NCBI RefSeq assembly: GCF_008370045.1
Contig: NZ_VOBN01000024.1
Coordinates: 1 to 64,000, forward strand
Length of the DNA stretch: 64,000 nt
Origin: Pseudomonas sp. ANT_J12
GTDB taxonomy: Bacteria > Pseudomonadota > Gammaproteobacteria > Pseudomonadales > Pseudomonadaceae
Reading direction: 5' to 3'
A program made the position numbers and the translations under genes. Positions 17,135-27,463 of the stretch are shown here, in pieces (the stretch's first letter is position 1; each line of letters opens with the position of its first letter). The notes under the pieces are model-generated. The model saw only the letters and a program-made list of their open reading frames with translations. It was not told the DNA's origin and did not search any database.

Positions 17135-18871
17135 TTATTCTCTCCCGCGAACGGCTGACAGGGTGGGTGCGCCCACGGTCGGCAGCACGCTGGTTTGACG
17201 CAGGGCGGCAAACACTTCCTCCCGGGGACCGAACAGTTGGGTGCTGCCTTCTCGCAGCATCAGCACTTTGTCGACGGTGCCGAGGATGCTCGGGCGGTGG
17301 GAGATCAGGACCGTGGTGCAACCCCGGACCTTGAGGTCTTCAAGGACCTCGATCAGGGCCTTTTCACCGGCGTCGTCGAGGTTGGCGTTCGGCTCGTCGA
17401 GCACGATGATCGCCGGCTCGCCGTAGAGCGCGCGGGCCAGGCCGATGCGCTGGCGCTGCCCGCCGGACAGCGGGTTGCCGTCCACGTCCAGGACGGTGTC
17501 GTAGCCGTGGGCAAAGCGCAGGATCATGTCGTGCACCCCGGCGCGCTTGGCCGCGACGATCACCGCGTCACTGTCGACTTCACCGAAGCGCGCGATGTTG
17601 TCGGCGATGCTGCCTTCGAACAATTCCACGTCCTGGGGCAGGTAACCGACCCAAGGCCCGAGCTCCTCCTTGTTCCACAGGTAAACGTCCACGCCGTCGA
17701 GGCGTACCTTGCCGCTTTGCACCGGCCAGATGCCCACCAGCAGACGCGCCAGGGTCGATTTACCGGATGCGGACGGGCCGATGATGCCCAGGGATTCGCC
17801 TGGCGACAGGTTGAAGTGCGGGCCGCGAATGATCGATTGGCTCATGCCTGGCGCCCCGGCGTGCAGGTGCTCCACCGAGAGCATGCCCAACGGCCGCTGC
17901 AGCTTCATCGCATCGGCCCGGGGCGGGAATTCCTGCAGCAGGTTCCTCAATCGCGACCAGGCGCGGCGGCTGGTCAACAGTTGCTTCCAGGCGCCGATCA
18001 GTTGTTCCACCGGCGCCAGCGCGCGGCCGCTGAGGATCGAGCAGGCGATCATCATGCCGGGGGTGATTGAGCCTTCAATCGCCAGCAAGGCACCGGTGCC
18101 AAGGATCAGCGATTGCAGGGTGATCCGCACAAAACGCCCCAAACCGCTGATGTAGGCAGCCCGGTCGGACGCCAGGGTTTGCATTTCCAGTATCCGCAGG
18201 TGACTGCCGAACCAGCGCCGGGTGATCGCCGGTAACATGCCCATGGCTTCGATGACTTCGGCGTTGCGCAGGTTGTTGTTGGCGAAGGTGCCGGAGACCT
18301 GGGCGGCCATGCCCGCTTCACCCAAGGGTTTTTTGGTGGCTATTTCGGTGAGCCAGGTCAGGGCGACCAGGATCAGCGAGCCGCCGAAGGTAACGGCCCC
18401 AAGCAACGGGTGAATCAGGTAGGCGACGAACAGGTAGATCGGCGTCCATGGCGCATCGAAGAACGCAAACAGGCCGTTGCCGGTGAGAAACTGACGCACT
18501 TGCGCGAGGTCTTGCAGAGCCTGCGCCGGGTTGCCGCCGGCACGCTGCAGATTGCGCTCGAAGGCGGCAGTAAATACGCGACGGTTCAGCGCCATGTCCA
18601 GTCGATTGCCAACCCGGATCAGCACCCGTGTGCGCACCACTTCCAGCATGGCCAGCAGGGTGTACAAACCGATCATCAGAATCGTCAGCATCAGCAGCGT
18701 GGTGAGGTTACTGCTGACCAGTGCCCGGTCGTACACCTGCAGCATATAAATGGCCGGTGCCAGCATCAGCACGTTGATCACGCCACTGAAGCCGGCCAGC
18801 GAATAGAAGGTATGGCGCAGCCGAAAAAACACTTCGGCAAACTCGGATCGCTGCTGGGTTTTCTTGTCCAT
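17135..18871 (-). CDS. Type I secretion ABC transporter (permease-ATPase), PrtD-like
   Basis: A 578-residue inner-membrane half transporter that dimerises. The N-terminal membrane domain has about six helices (AGFSGVINVLMLAPAIYML to about residue 300) and there is no C39-peptidase-like domain. The nucleotide-binding domain has Walker A GPSASGKST, signature LSGGQRQRIGLA and Walker B IIVLDEPNANLD. This size and form match PrtD/AprD-type exporters of RTX proteins with C-terminal signals. First gene of the exporter operon. The 316 bases upstream, shared with the divergent response regulator, hold its promoter. Confidence 0.92.
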   Translation of the reverse strand: MDKKTQQRSEFAEVFFRLRHTFYSLAGFSGVINVLMLAPAIYMLQVYDRALVSSNLTTLLMLTILMIGLYTLLAMLEVVRTRVLIRVGNRLDMALNRRVFTAAFERNLQRAGGNPAQALQDLAQVRQFLTGNGLFAFFDAPWTPIYLFVAYLIHPLLGAVTFGGSLILVALTWLTEIATKKPLGEAGMAAQVSGTFANNNLRNAEVIEAMGMLPAITRRWFGSHLRILEMQTLASDRAAYISGLGRFVRITLQSLILGTGALLAIEGSITPGMMIACSILSGRALAPVEQLIGAWKQLLTSRRAWSRLRNLLQEFPPRADAMKLQRPLGMLSVEHLHAGAPGMSQSIIRGPHFNLSPGESLGIIGPSASGKSTLARLLVGIWPVQSGKVRLDGVDVYLWNKEELGPWVGYLPQDVELFEGSIADNIARFGEVDSDAVIVAAKRAGVHDMILRFAHGYDTVLDVDGNPLSGGQRQRIGLARALYGEPAIIVLDEPNANLDDAGEKALIEVLEDLKVRGCTTVLISHRPSILGTVDKVLMLREGSTQLFGPREEVFAALRQTSVLPTVGAPTLSAVRGRE

Positions 18872-19187
18872 CGGAAGGTTCCAATGCCGTGGTTTTATGT
18901 ACCTCAGCGTAGGAGAGCGACTGTTGGTCGGATCAGGGGCAGGTCCGGGTTTTATGCCGTTGGCGTTTTTTTGGCGGTTTTGACTGTGTTGTAAAACAAT
19001 GAGTTGGCGACGTATTTTTCAGCGGGTTGTGATGATGAGGGCTTGTTGACGGCTGAATTTCGTCCGACCTAAGTCTAATTTTCGACGTTTTGGCCCTGGC
19101 CGTACCCGACCGACGACCGGCGTGCGATGGGGTTACCTGCTATTAATCAATGTGTGTCCGAGTACTTGGCCTCCCGGGGAGTGCGTC
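18872..19187. other. Divergent promoter region between secretion operon and response regulator
   Basis: No gene seen. The middle is AT-richer than its flanks, with several short T-runs (TTTTTTT near 18965, TATTTTTC near 19012), as expected for back-to-back promoters. I could not fix a -35/-10 pair or an operator with confidence. Confidence 0.4.
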
Positions 19188-19886
19188 ATGAACCCTTTTA
19201 TTCGAATCGGCATTGCCGACGATCATCCGTTGTTGCGTGAAGGTGTGGCCAATACGCTGAGAAAAAGGGCTGACCTGCAAGTCGTGGAGCAGGGCGCCAG
19301 CGCGGACGATGCCCGGGATATCGCCCAGCGCGAACGTCCGGATGTGATGCTGATGGACGTCAATATGCCGGGCGATGTGTTTGGCGCGGTGCGCTTCATT
19401 GCCACGCATTTGCCAGACGTCAAAGTGTTGATGCTGACCGTTTCCGAGTCCGAGGATGATGCTTACTCGGCGCTTGAAGCCGGGGCGCGCGGCTATGTAT
19501 TGAAAGGGGTCAGCGGACCGGACCTGGTACTGGCGATCCGCTCGATTGCCCGGGGTGAAACGTACATCACGCCCGAATTTGCCAATAAGCTGCTGATCAA
19601 TTTCAAAAAGCACGAAGCGCAAGTGCACAAGATCGACCTCACCCATCGGGAGGAGCAAATCATTCGAGAAGTCTCAAAAGGCCTGACCAATAAGGAAGTG
19701 GCGTCAAAGCTGCTGATCAGTGAAAAAACCGTCAAGTACTACATGACCTGCGTGATGCAGAAGCTGCATGCGCGCAATCGTGTGGAAGCGGTCACGGCCC
19801 TGAGGCGTTATTGGGAGCGCGAGGCCATCAGCCGACTGCACATCAGCCCTGGGGCGGCGCATCTGGGCGTCCGGGATGGCTCCTGA
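19188..19886 (+). CDS. NarL/FixJ-family response regulator
   Basis: A 232-residue regulator. The receiver domain has acidic-pocket residues in GIADDHPLLREG, the phospho-accepting Asp in VMLMDVNMPG (about residue 58) and the Lys in YVLKGVS. A LuxR-type helix-turn-helix (LTHREEQIIREVSKGLTNKEVA, then SEKTVKYYMTCVMQKL) lies at about 150-210. The start is ATG 19188 rather than the frame opening at 19122, because conservation begins at MNPFIRIGIADDH. It converges tail-to-tail on a histidine kinase whose stop codon is the very next base. The pair lies between the exporter and its likely cargo, so control of peroxidase secretion is the obvious inference. Confidence 0.92.
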   Translation: MNPFIRIGIADDHPLLREGVANTLRKRADLQVVEQGASADDARDIAQRERPDVMLMDVNMPGDVFGAVRFIATHLPDVKVLMLTVSESEDDAYSALEAGARGYVLKGVSGPDLVLAIRSIARGETYITPEFANKLLINFKKHEAQVHKIDLTHREEQIIREVSKGLTNKEVASKLLISEKTVKYYMTCVMQKLHARNRVEAVTALRRYWEREAISRLHISPGAAHLGVRDGS

Positions 19887-21377
19887 CTACAGCTTGAATT
19901 GTGCGTTGACCAAGGTGCCTTTGCCGGGTGATGAATCAATACTGAACTGCCCGCCCAGGGATTCGACCCGATAACGCAAACCGGCCAGCCCCAACCGTAT
20001 CCTGCCGTCGGGGTCAGCCACCAAGGCGTCGGCTGCCATGCCCGGGCCACTGTCTTTGACGGTGATGAGCAACGTCCCGTTGACATGGTTCCCGCTGACA
20101 ACCTGACCTTTGCCTTGGGCGTGGTGGTAGGCATTGTTCAGGGTTTCCTGGACGAAACGGTAGATGCAAAGCTTGAGCGGTAGCTGCACCGCTTCCGGCA
20201 ACGGCCCCAGTTTCAGTTTGACTTTGGTGCCGGTGCGTTGCTCGTGCCGTTGTGCCACCAGCCGCAACTCCTCCAACAGGGTCAGTTCGTTGATTTCCGG
20301 AAGGGCCAACCCCCGAGACAGATCCCGTACCTCGCGCAACGCATCGGTGGCCGCGCCGCGAATGGTTTCCATCGACTCCTGATCGACTTCCGTGCAGTTC
20401 TCGGCCAGATCGTCGAGCCGGATCAGAATCAGGGTCAACAGTTGCGCCGGGCCGTCGTGCAGGTCCGCCCCGATGCGGCGCAGGGTCAGTTCGTTGATGC
20501 GTGAAAACTCCTGGGTCGCGGTGGTCATCTTGCGCTGCAGCGCGGCATTACTGACGTGCAACCGGGTTTGCTCCAGCAAGCGCAAGCGCAAAGCCACTTG
20601 CTGGCGCTGAATGATTTTGTCGCCGCGTCGCACCAGGAAGAACAGCAGCGCCAGCATGGCCAGCGTCGCGGCGCCGACTACCATCCACACTTGTTGACGT
20701 ACCCGATTGATTTCCTGTTCCAGGCTTTCAGCCTTTTCATAAAACTCGCCCACGGCGATGATTTTTCCAGAGTGGAATTCGCGCAGCGGCGCATAAATTT
20801 CATAGAGCGGCACGTTCAGATTTCGCTCGAACTCGTTCTCTTCCTGATCCAGGTCCTCCAGGTCGGTGACCACATTGCCCTTGAGTGCTTGGGCGATCTC
20901 GTCCATCGGGAATTTACGATTGGTGATGGATTTGTCCGTGCTGTACACCACGGTGCCGTCGGCGCGCCAGATCTTGATCGAGACGATGTGCCGCTTCAGC
21001 GAACGGCTTTCCATGAGCCGGTCCAGGGACTTGATGCTGGTGGGCGACAGCCCGTTATCGCGGCTCATCTCCTGAACGTAGGGTTCCAGAAACGCTTCCA
21101 TGTAATGGGCGCCGGCCTCGGCGGCGCTTTGCACGGCGGCCCGTTCTATTCGTGCACTCACCAGTTTGCCGACGAAAAACATTGTCAGCCCCAGGATCAA
21201 CGCGGCAGCAATCACAAACTGGGTGGAGCGGCTCAGGTTGCGCGTCCTGGCCTTGATTCGGCTGCGCCAGTGGCGAGTGTGACCCGCCGCGGATGACGGT
21301 GCGGGCCCGACCAAAGTCTCAGCCTGATCACTGACAAAAGTCTGGTTTTTTGATTCGACTTTTGCATCTTTTGCCAT
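19887..21377 (-). CDS. NarX/DegS-type sensor histidine kinase
   Basis: About 496 residues from ATG 21377. An upstream in-frame ATG at 21527 would run into the peroxidase gene and is rejected. Two membrane helices (FVIAAALILGLTMFFVG and VVGAATLAMLALLFFLV) bracket a periplasmic sensor region of about 170 residues. The dimerisation domain is HisKA_3 type with phospho-accepting His in GADLHDGPAQ, followed by an HATPase with an N-box-like LNNAYHHAQ and DSGPGMA. This class pairs with NarL-type regulators such as the one at 19188. It is divergent from the peroxidase gene across 73 bases. Confidence 0.9.
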   Translation of the reverse strand: MAKDAKVESKNQTFVSDQAETLVGPAPSSAAGHTRHWRSRIKARTRNLSRSTQFVIAAALILGLTMFFVGKLVSARIERAAVQSAAEAGAHYMEAFLEPYVQEMSRDNGLSPTSIKSLDRLMESRSLKRHIVSIKIWRADGTVVYSTDKSITNRKFPMDEIAQALKGNVVTDLEDLDQEENEFERNLNVPLYEIYAPLREFHSGKIIAVGEFYEKAESLEQEINRVRQQVWMVVGAATLAMLALLFFLVRRGDKIIQRQQVALRLRLLEQTRLHVSNAALQRKMTTATQEFSRINELTLRRIGADLHDGPAQLLTLILIRLDDLAENCTEVDQESMETIRGAATDALREVRDLSRGLALPEINELTLLEELRLVAQRHEQRTGTKVKLKLGPLPEAVQLPLKLCIYRFVQETLNNAYHHAQGKGQVVSGNHVNGTLLITVKDSGPGMAADALVADPDGRIRLGLAGLRYRVESLGGQFSIDSSPGKGTLVNAQFKL

Positions 21378-21450
21378 CGGTTCGTTTCCCTGATCATCGT
21401 GATAAGTCGGTTGGAAAACCCTGCAACTCAACGAATATCTGGAGCTCGCC

Positions 21451-24400
21451 ATGTATGCGCTAAAACGCTTCACCCTCAACCAAAACGATATTTCGTTTCT
21501 TGAGCAGCAGGTGTCTTTTCCCACCATTCACATCGTTGGCTACAACACTGCGGGTCAGCCGCTGTACGGCTACGATGGCTCGGACGGCAATGTCCATGTG
21601 CTCGGTGTGCTGGGCAGTTTCAACCCACTGGACACGCCTCCCGGCGAGACCAGTTGGTACAACGGCGCCCGCGACCCGATCGGCCTGCGCAACGTTTCTG
21701 GCCACTTCAACAACATGACCCAGGACGGTCAGGCCTGGGGCAGTTTCGGTCAAAACTTCATTCGCCTGACTCATTCCGACTACACGCATTACGTCCATCA
21801 GGACCTGAGCAACGCGGCATTGACGGGGCAGGGTGTGCCCGTCGGCGCCACGCCCATGACTGACAGTAGTTCACTGTATAGCGATCCGACAGCTTCACTG
21901 GTGGACTACACGCCCCGGATGATCAGCCAGACCATCGTCAGTGGCGGTGTGACGTTTGCCACCGACGCCAACGGGCACATCCAGCACACCGCAACAGGTG
22001 TGGCAATCGTCACGGATCCGGGGATTCTGGGTGCCATCGGCGAAGTCGATACCACCTCGCCGGACTCCGGTCAGTACTACATTCGCAACCAGAACACAGT
22101 TGCCGGAGACCCGTCGACCACTGGCTGGTTCACCTTGTTCGGGCAGTTCTTCGACCACGGCCTGGACTTCATCAACAAGCCCAACCAGAACGCGACGATC
22201 ACCATTCCCCTGGCGCCGGACGATCCGTTGTACGGCTCCATCGGCCCGGACGGGCAACCGGTTTACTCGATCAAAGTGCACCGCGCTTCGGTCAGCGAAG
22301 TGGACGGCCAGGGCCAGGCGCAATACGTCAACCTGGACTCGCCGTACATTGATCAGAACCAGACTTACGGCTCCAACGACGCCGTGACCCAATTGCTGCG
22401 CCAGTGGGTCGCGGACCCCAATCACCCCGGTCAATTCATCGCCGGGGCCGCGCTGTTCGATGGCACCTCCTTGAGTGACGACGCTGCCTGGACCCTCAAC
22501 GGCGTGGTCACCCATCAGACGCTGCCGACCTTGAGCGAACTGCGCGCCCATGTACTGGCCACCGGGCGTGACGACCTGACCTGGGACGACATCGCCAACT
22601 TCCGTGTACGCGACGCCCACGGCCATGTACTGGATGCCGACCCGACCACCGCCGGCGTGCAAGCGGTGTACACCCGCGAAGCGATCCTGCTGGACATGAA
22701 CCCGCGCTTCGACGATCTGCATATTGATCAAGCGAAGCTGATGTCGCTGGACGCGCACATCACCAGCATCACCTTCGATGCAAACAACCCATATGGCATG
22801 GTCTTCAACTACGACAACTCAGGGCCGAAAAACCTGTTCAGCTTCGTCAATTTTGCCGACTTCACCATCAGCGCCGCCGCCGGCAGCGCCGACTTTGCGG
22901 TGGCCAACGAACTGCTGCTGCAATCGGTGGGCGACCACTACATTGCCGGTGACGGCCGGGTAAACGAAAACTTCGGGCTGACCGCCATTCACCACGTCTT
23001 CCACGAAGACCACAACGTGCAGCTGATCAACCTGCAGAACGAGGTGCTGGCGCAAACCGACGTCACGGTGCGGCACAACTGGCAGGTGCAGATCAGCAAT
23101 GGCAGCGGTGGTTTCTACAGCGATGCCAACGGCAACTTCACGCTGGCCGATGGCGTCACGGTGTCCTGGGATCAGGACAAGCTGTTTTATGCCGCCAAGC
23201 TGACCGTGGAAATGGAATACCAGCACGTGGCGATCGACCAGTACGCCCGGTTGATTACCCCGGACCTGCCGGAATTCGTGACCTACGACTCGGGCATCAA
23301 CACCAACATTTCGCTGGAATACGGCCAGGCGGCGTTCCGCTTCGGCCACTCGCAACTGCGTGAAACCATCGATGCCCTGGAGAAAAACGCCAGTGGCGGC
23401 TACGACCTGACGGGCTCGATTACCCACTATGCGCTGGAGCAGGCCTTTCTCAACCCAGGTGGTTTCGCCGATATCGGGCCGACGGCCATTGCGTTGGGCA
23501 TGACCCGGCAGATCAGCAACGAAATCGACGAGTTCGTCACCCCGGCCCTGCAACAAGGTTTGCTCGGCCAGCCGCTGGACCTGGCGACGATCAACCTGGC
23601 CCGTGGCCGCGACCTGGGCTTGCCAACCCTCAACCAGGCGCGTCAGCAGATCCACGATGCGTTGATTGCCGAACGGGCGTCACCGGCCGGCGCGCAGCAC
23701 CACACCAACCTGATCGTCGATGGCCTGACGCCTTATACGAGCTGGAGTGACTTCGCCAACAACATGATTCACCCCGAATCGTTGGTGAACTTCATCGCCG
23801 CGTATTCCTTCGACGGTGACAAAGCTCATGCCCAGGCGATTATCGATGCCGATACTTCGGGCCTCACCGTCAACTATGCCGGTGGCAGTGTCACGGCCGA
23901 ACAGGCGGCGTATTTCCTGTCCGGCGCGGCGGATGCCAACGGCAATCATGTGGCGGGCTATGACGGCTACAACGCGATTGATCTGTGGATCGGTGGCCTG
24001 GCGGAAAAACATGTCTACACCGGGCAACTGGGCACCACGTTCAACGCGATCTTCGAGGACCAGATGGAACGGTTGATGGACGGTGACCGGTTCTACTACC
24101 TGTTCCGCCTCGACCTCGGCTTGCCGGCCATGACCAACCTCAACGAGCAGGTGGTGACCGAGCAATTCAAGGACATTATCGAGCGCACCACCGACGCCCG
24201 GCACCTGGCCGGTGATGTGTTCGGCTACGCCGACAGCTACATCGAACTGAGCTACACCGATTCCGGCGCCAGTGCGACGGCGTACAAGAGCGAGCACAAG
24301 TACGGCACCCTGATCGCGGCCAACCATGTGGGCGTTTATTCCACCGGCGGCAGTGGCGGCATCGGCGGTAACGGCTTGCTGATGAGCCTGGCGAACCCGG

Positions 24401-27396
24401 AAACCCACGTGGCGCAAACCTACATCCGCGACTATCGCCCGGATCAGGGGCAAAACCCCGATGGCACGGCGGCAGTGGGCTACAACTCCCACGAAGTGTT
24501 GGTGGGGACTGACTACAACGACTGGCTCGACGCCGGGGACGGCGATGACACGATTTACGGCGAAGGTGGCGACGACGTGCTCGACGGCAAGTCTGGCGCC
24601 GACCATATCTATGGCGGCGACGGCAACGACGTGATTTACGGTGGTGATATCGAGGACTTCCTCGATGGCGGGGAAGGGGACGACACCATCTATGCCGGGA
24701 CCAGCGCCGGGGTGCTCGATGTGGTGATTGGCGGTGGCGGTAACGATCACCTCTACGGCGAGGCCGGGATCGACGAAATTTACGGTGGTGCCGGCAATGA
24801 CTATATCGATGCCGGTGGCGATACCGACCTGGTGCATGGTGGTGACGGCAACGATGAGATCTACGGTGGCGACGGCCCGGACATTTTGTTTGGCGAGGAT
24901 GGCGACGACATCATTTCCGGTGGCTCCACCGGTGACCAGGAGTTCGGCGGTGCCGGTGACGATATTCTGTTGCCAGGCCTGGGCGGTGCACCTGGCCAGG
25001 GTGACGGTGATGAAGCCATTGGTGATGTCGGGTTCGATATCGCCGCGTTCAGCGATGTGAATATTGCGCTGGATGCGGCGGCCGACCTCAACAATCAGAA
25101 CATCGTGGCGGCACCCGGCACTGCAGTGCTGTTCCAACCGTTCAATGCCTTGCTCACCGACATTGAAGGCTTGATCGGCTCACGTTTCAGCGACAGCCGG
25201 CCGAACTCGGCCGCTCCGGCCAATCCTTCTGCGGGCCTGATCGGTAATGCCACGGAAAACTGGCTGATTGGCGGCAGTGGTGATGATGTCTCCCAAGGTA
25301 ACGGCGGCAATGATGTGATCGTCGGTGATTCGATCAAACTTGCCGACCTGAATCACTTGCTCGCCAGCCAGGGGTTTGCTCAACACTTTACCGGCCTGCA
25401 ATCGACTCGCCCCGATTTCATTCTGGGTGACAACCATCAAGCCCCGGGCACGGCTGATGGTGCGGCGGACACGGCGCTGTTCTCGGGCAACTTTGCCAAC
25501 TACAGCATCACCAAGTTCACCGATACCCGGCCGGGTGGCGAACTGATCACCGCATTCAAAGTGGTGGACCTGCGGGTCGGCGCGGCGAACATCGATGGCA
25601 CCGACATCGTGATAGGCGTGGAGAAACTGCGCTTCGCCGATCGCACGGTGAACCTGAGCATCACTAATCATCTGCCGACCGGTAATGTGGTGTTGTCAGG
25701 GTTTGCCACCGCGCCAACCACCCCGAGCCGTCCGGTGCCGGCCCAATATCGGCTGACCGCCAACACGGCGGCGATCCAGGACGCCGACGGCTTGCCTGGG
25801 CCGAGCGGGTTCTCCTATCAGTGGCAAGCGCTGGTGGGGGCGGCCTGGTTGAGCATCGCCGGGGCGAATGCGGCGACCTTTGCGCCGACCTCGGCACAGT
25901 TCGGCCAGCAACTGCGGGTGATCACGACTTACACCGATAACAACGGCACGGTGGAGCAGTTGACGTCTGACCCGTCGGAGGCAGTCGGACGCTTTATCGA
26001 GGGCACCAACTTCGTCGGTAACACGCTCAATGGCACCAACTTTCAGGACATCCTGATGGGTTATTCGGGCAACGACGTGCTCAACGGTGGCCTGGGTTCC
26101 GACTTGCTGGATGGCGGCTCGGGCAACGACACGATGCGCGGTAACGCCGGCAACGACATCTACATGGTCGATACCAATGGCGATGTGGTTCAGGAGAGCC
26201 TGAACGAGGGCACGGACACGGTCATGTCCTCGGTCAGCTACACCTTGGGTGCCAACGTCGAAAACCTGACCTTGCTGGGCTCCAACAACATCAACGGCAT
26301 CGGTAACGAGCTGGATAACGTTATCCATGGCAACGCTGGTAACAACCAACTCAGCGGGCTGGCGGGCAATGACTCGATCTTCGGCGAGGCGGGCAACGAT
26401 ACGCTGCTGGCATCGGTGAACGACGGTAACGACCGCTATGACGGTGGCTCGGGCACCGACAGCTATGACTTGTCGGCCACTTCGGCGGCAGCCACAGTGG
26501 ATTTGCAGGCCGGTACGTCAACCAGTGCCCAGACCGGCAGTGACAGTTTGACCGGTATCGAAAACGTCATCGGCAGCGCTGGCAACGATCACATCCAGGG
26601 CGATGCGGCCAACAACCAGTTGCTGGGACAAGGCGGTAACGACTTCATCGACGGTGGCAGTGGCAATGACACCTTGAGCGGTGGGCAAGGCCTGGACAAC
26701 CTGTTCGGTGGTCTTGGCAATGACACCTTCCAGGCGTCGGTCAACGATGGCAACGACACTTATGACGGTGGCGCTGACATCGATACCTACGACCTGTCCG
26801 GGACTTCGTTCAACGCCACGGTCAATCTGACCACCGGTTCGGCCTTCAGCTCGCAAACCGGTAACGACACCTTGACTGGCGTCGAGAATGTCGTCGGCAG
26901 CAGCGGCACCAACAGCCTGACGGGCGACAATGCCGATAACGTACTGACCGGCCAGGGCAACATCGACACCTTGAGCGGTGGTGGCGGTGCCGACACACTG
27001 AACGGAAATGGCAACCGCGATACGTTGACCGGTGGTGCAGGGGCGGACACGTTTGTGTTCAGCTCCATCAACGACTCCGGCACATCGACCGCAAGCCGCG
27101 ACGTGATTACCGACTTTGTGCACGGCACCGACCACATCGATCTGTCGCTGATTGATGCCCGGACCTCCGGCGCCGGTTCGGCCGGTAATCAGGACTTCAC
27201 CTTCCTTGGCGAGTGGAATGGCGCCGGCAACGAGTTCAACAACCAGGCGCAATTGAAATACCACTTCGTCAACGTCGGCGGGGTCGACCACACTTATGTG
27301 GAGGGCAATGTAAACACAGGTAACGCGGCCGATTTTCAGATCGATCTGGTCGGGCATGTCGCCCTGACGGCGAGTGATTTCGTCGGCGTGGTGTAG
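21451..27396 (+). CDS. Giant secreted animal-type haem peroxidase with RTX repeats (MopA-like)
   Basis: 1981 residues, no N-terminal signal peptide. Residues about 200-870 form an animal-haem-peroxidase domain: distal-site motif FGQFFDHGLDF near 230, HHVFHEDHN near 515, and proximal-His motif AFRFGHSQLRE near 628, with NLARGRDLGLPTLNQAR after it. Two blocks of RTX calcium repeats follow (GGDGNDVIYGG-type, about 1015-1195 and 1520-1870), then a C-terminal tail ending in a hydrophobic DFVGVV typical of type I secretion signals. This layout is that of MopA, a peroxidase linked to Mn(II) oxidation in Pseudomonas putida GB-1 and in alphaproteobacteria. The exporter at 14452-18871 and the two-component pair beside it are the natural partners. 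ATG 21451 follows GGAG. Mn oxidation itself is inference. Confidence 0.9.
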   Translation: MYALKRFTLNQNDISFLEQQVSFPTIHIVGYNTAGQPLYGYDGSDGNVHVLGVLGSFNPLDTPPGETSWYNGARDPIGLRNVSGHFNNMTQDGQAWGSFGQNFIRLTHSDYTHYVHQDLSNAALTGQGVPVGATPMTDSSSLYSDPTASLVDYTPRMISQTIVSGGVTFATDANGHIQHTATGVAIVTDPGILGAIGEVDTTSPDSGQYYIRNQNTVAGDPSTTGWFTLFGQFFDHGLDFINKPNQNATITIPLAPDDPLYGSIGPDGQPVYSIKVHRASVSEVDGQGQAQYVNLDSPYIDQNQTYGSNDAVTQLLRQWVADPNHPGQFIAGAALFDGTSLSDDAAWTLNGVVTHQTLPTLSELRAHVLATGRDDLTWDDIANFRVRDAHGHVLDADPTTAGVQAVYTREAILLDMNPRFDDLHIDQAKLMSLDAHITSITFDANNPYGMVFNYDNSGPKNLFSFVNFADFTISAAAGSADFAVANELLLQSVGDHYIAGDGRVNENFGLTAIHHVFHEDHNVQLINLQNEVLAQTDVTVRHNWQVQISNGSGGFYSDANGNFTLADGVTVSWDQDKLFYAAKLTVEMEYQHVAIDQYARLITPDLPEFVTYDSGINTNISLEYGQAAFRFGHSQLRETIDALEKNASGGYDLTGSITHYALEQAFLNPGGFADIGPTAIALGMTRQISNEIDEFVTPALQQGLLGQPLDLATINLARGRDLGLPTLNQARQQIHDALIAERASPAGAQHHTNLIVDGLTPYTSWSDFANNMIHPESLVNFIAAYSFDGDKAHAQAIIDADTSGLTVNYAGGSVTAEQAAYFLSGAADANGNHVAGYDGYNAIDLWIGGLAEKHVYTGQLGTTFNAIFEDQMERLMDGDRFYYLFRLDLGLPAMTNLNEQVVTEQFKDIIERTTDARHLAGDVFGYADSYIELSYTDSGASATAYKSEHKYGTLIAANHVGVYSTGGSGGIGGNGLLMSLANPETHVAQTYIRDYRPDQGQNPDGTAAVGYNSHEVLVGTDYNDWLDAGDGDDTIYGEGGDDVLDGKSGADHIYGGDGNDVIYGGDIEDFLDGGEGDDTIYAGTSAGVLDVVIGGGGNDHLYGEAGIDEIYGGAGNDYIDAGGDTDLVHGGDGNDEIYGGDGPDILFGEDGDDIISGGSTGDQEFGGAGDDILLPGLGGAPGQGDGDEAIGDVGFDIAAFSDVNIALDAAADLNNQNIVAAPGTAVLFQPFNALLTDIEGLIGSRFSDSRPNSAAPANPSAGLIGNATENWLIGGSGDDVSQGNGGNDVIVGDSIKLADLNHLLASQGFAQHFTGLQSTRPDFILGDNHQAPGTADGAADTALFSGNFANYSITKFTDTRPGGELITAFKVVDLRVGAANIDGTDIVIGVEKLRFADRTVNLSITNHLPTGNVVLSGFATAPTTPSRPVPAQYRLTANTAAIQDADGLPGPSGFSYQWQALVGAAWLSIAGANAATFAPTSAQFGQQLRVITTYTDNNGTVEQLTSDPSEAVGRFIEGTNFVGNTLNGTNFQDILMGYSGNDVLNGGLGSDLLDGGSGNDTMRGNAGNDIYMVDTNGDVVQESLNEGTDTVMSSVSYTLGANVENLTLLGSNNINGIGNELDNVIHGNAGNNQLSGLAGNDSIFGEAGNDTLLASVNDGNDRYDGGSGTDSYDLSATSAAATVDLQAGTSTSAQTGSDSLTGIENVIGSAGNDHIQGDAANNQLLGQGGNDFIDGGSGNDTLSGGQGLDNLFGGLGNDTFQASVNDGNDTYDGGADIDTYDLSGTSFNATVNLTTGSAFSSQTGNDTLTGVENVVGSSGTNSLTGDNADNVLTGQGNIDTLSGGGGADTLNGNGNRDTLTGGAGADTFVFSSINDSGTSTASRDVITDFVHGTDHIDLSLIDARTSGAGSAGNQDFTFLGEWNGAGNEFNNQAQLKYHFVNVGGVDHTYVEGNVNTGNAADFQIDLVGHVALTASDFVGVV

Positions 27397-27408
27397 TCGT
27401 TAACGCAC

Positions 27409-27446
27409 AAAGGGCGCCCGATCCTGGATCGGGCGCCCTTTGTGTT
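27409..27446. terminator. Strong bidirectional terminator after the peroxidase gene
   Basis: A 15-bp perfect stem, AAAGGGCGCCCGATC (27409-27423) and its complement at 27427-27441, closes on a three-base loop and is followed by GTGTTT. It also serves the convergent VIT gene. Confidence 0.9.
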
Positions 27447-27463
27447 TCAGGCATAAACGCGAA

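Noticed and set aside
21378..21527. Longer start for the NarX-type kinase
   Set aside because: It would overlap the 5' end of the peroxidase gene and its residues show no membrane or sensor character; ATG 21377 has a plausible ribosome site.
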